Assembly (NCBI GenBank): GCA_020426625.1
Contig: JAGQPR010000025.1
Location: 1-34,338 of the forward strand
Direction: 5' to 3'
Source: Planctomycetales bacterium
Lineage (GTDB): Bacteria > Planctomycetota > Planctomycetia > Pirellulales > Pirellulaceae
DNA length: 34,338 bases
Part shown: one piece after another, positions 34,142 to 34,338 of the stretch
Layout: each line of letters begins with the position of its first letter
Position numbering within the stretch: position 1 is the first letter of the stretch
Translations under genes and position numbers: made by a program
The notes under the pieces: generated by a model
What the model saw: only the letters and a program-made list of their open reading frames with translations
Told to the model about the DNA's origin: nothing
Databases searched by the model: none

Positions 34142-34338
34142 CTATTTGATGTATTTCGTTTCGCCTGTCTTGAGTCCCGCTGCAAGCAGTTTTTCGACCA
34201 CGGTGTTTCGGACCTGTGCGCTAGTAGCCAGAAGATCGGAGTCGGTAGGCTCCAATGAGATGTAGCCCGCTTCGAGGTTGGTGACGATAGAATCCACTAC
34301 GACACCATCAATCTTTCCGAGTTCCGTTCGAATGGTAT
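34142..34338 (-). CDS. Partial protein, C-terminal 64 aa, possibly HMA-like
   Basis: The open frame enters from the right window edge and ends at TAG (34144-34142). The visible 64 residues begin TIRTELGKIDGVVVDSIVT and end LAAGLKTGETKYIK. The L-x-K-I-D-G-V-x-V-D-S-I-V-T pattern, followed by a beta strand and a C-terminal helix (SAQVRNTVVEKLLAAGL), resembles the last part of a heavy-metal-associated (ferredoxin-like) domain. The metal-binding C-x-x-C loop, if any, would lie beyond the edge. The start and full length are unseen. Confidence 0.65.
   Translation of the reverse strand, partial: TIRTELGKIDGVVVDSIVTNLEAGYISLEPTDSDLLATSAQVRNTVVEKLLAAGLKTGETKYIK

Overview
The window looks like a piece of a planctomycete chromosome, most likely from a Pirellulaceae-type organism. 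The evidence is its gene families: a DUF1552 protein paired with a DUF1587/DUF1592/DUF1588/DUF1585 cytochrome-like protein, a DUF1559 (H-X9-DG type) pseudopilin-like protein, a secreted sulfatase, a membrane Ser/Thr kinase, and intergenic palindromes built around GCTAGC and CAGGCTGCCAGCCTG. Many starts are GTG or TTG and many lack a clear Shine-Dalgarno sequence. No rRNA, tRNA, transposase, integrase or CRISPR array was seen.

Layout. (1) 194-2044: a membrane-anchored leucine-rich-repeat protein converges on, and overlaps, a Crp/Fnr regulator and a small zinc-finger membrane protein. (2) 2045-5368: an intergenic cluster of dispersed repeats, an exported sulfatase, and an exported protein with a C-terminal covalent-FMN domain. 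(3) 5693-10494: the DUF1592-type cytochrome-like protein translationally coupled to the DUF1552 protein. (4) 10811-17717: mostly housekeeping genes on the minus strand: lysS, purE, purK, an unusual secreted esterase-phosphodiesterase fusion, and an ACT-domain malic enzyme. (5) 17935-20849: hemQ/chdC on the plus strand, facing a two-gene unit with a GXGXG protein (GlxC/MgsB type) and a strongly diverged glutamate-synthase-like barrel. (6) 20944-25573: a tight operon of Ser/Thr kinase, GT4 glycosyltransferase and MurJ-superfamily flippase. (7) 25574-26992: a divergent control region holding a duplicated long palindrome, then a histone-deacetylase-family hydrolase. (8) 27004-33795: a nine-gene minus-strand operon of ECF sigma factor, membrane anti-sigma-like protein, three consecutive GspF-like platform proteins, three small pseudopilin-like proteins in GspI-J-K order, and a DUF1559 protein. 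(9) 33796-34338: a structured intergenic element and the C-terminal end of a further minus-strand gene cut by the window edge.

How they fit together. The most interesting unit is the nine-gene operon. It looks like a self-regulated, minimal type II secretion or pseudopilus system in which DUF1559 could replace the usual major pseudopilin GspG, and in which no ATPase, secretin or prepilin peptidase is encoded locally. Next come the GXGXG/degenerate glutamate-synthase pair, which lacks its amidotransferase and visible cofactor-binding residues, and the kinase-glycosyltransferase-flippase operon, which recalls kinase control of lipid-linked sugar export. All functional assignments come from reading the translated sequence; no database search was run.
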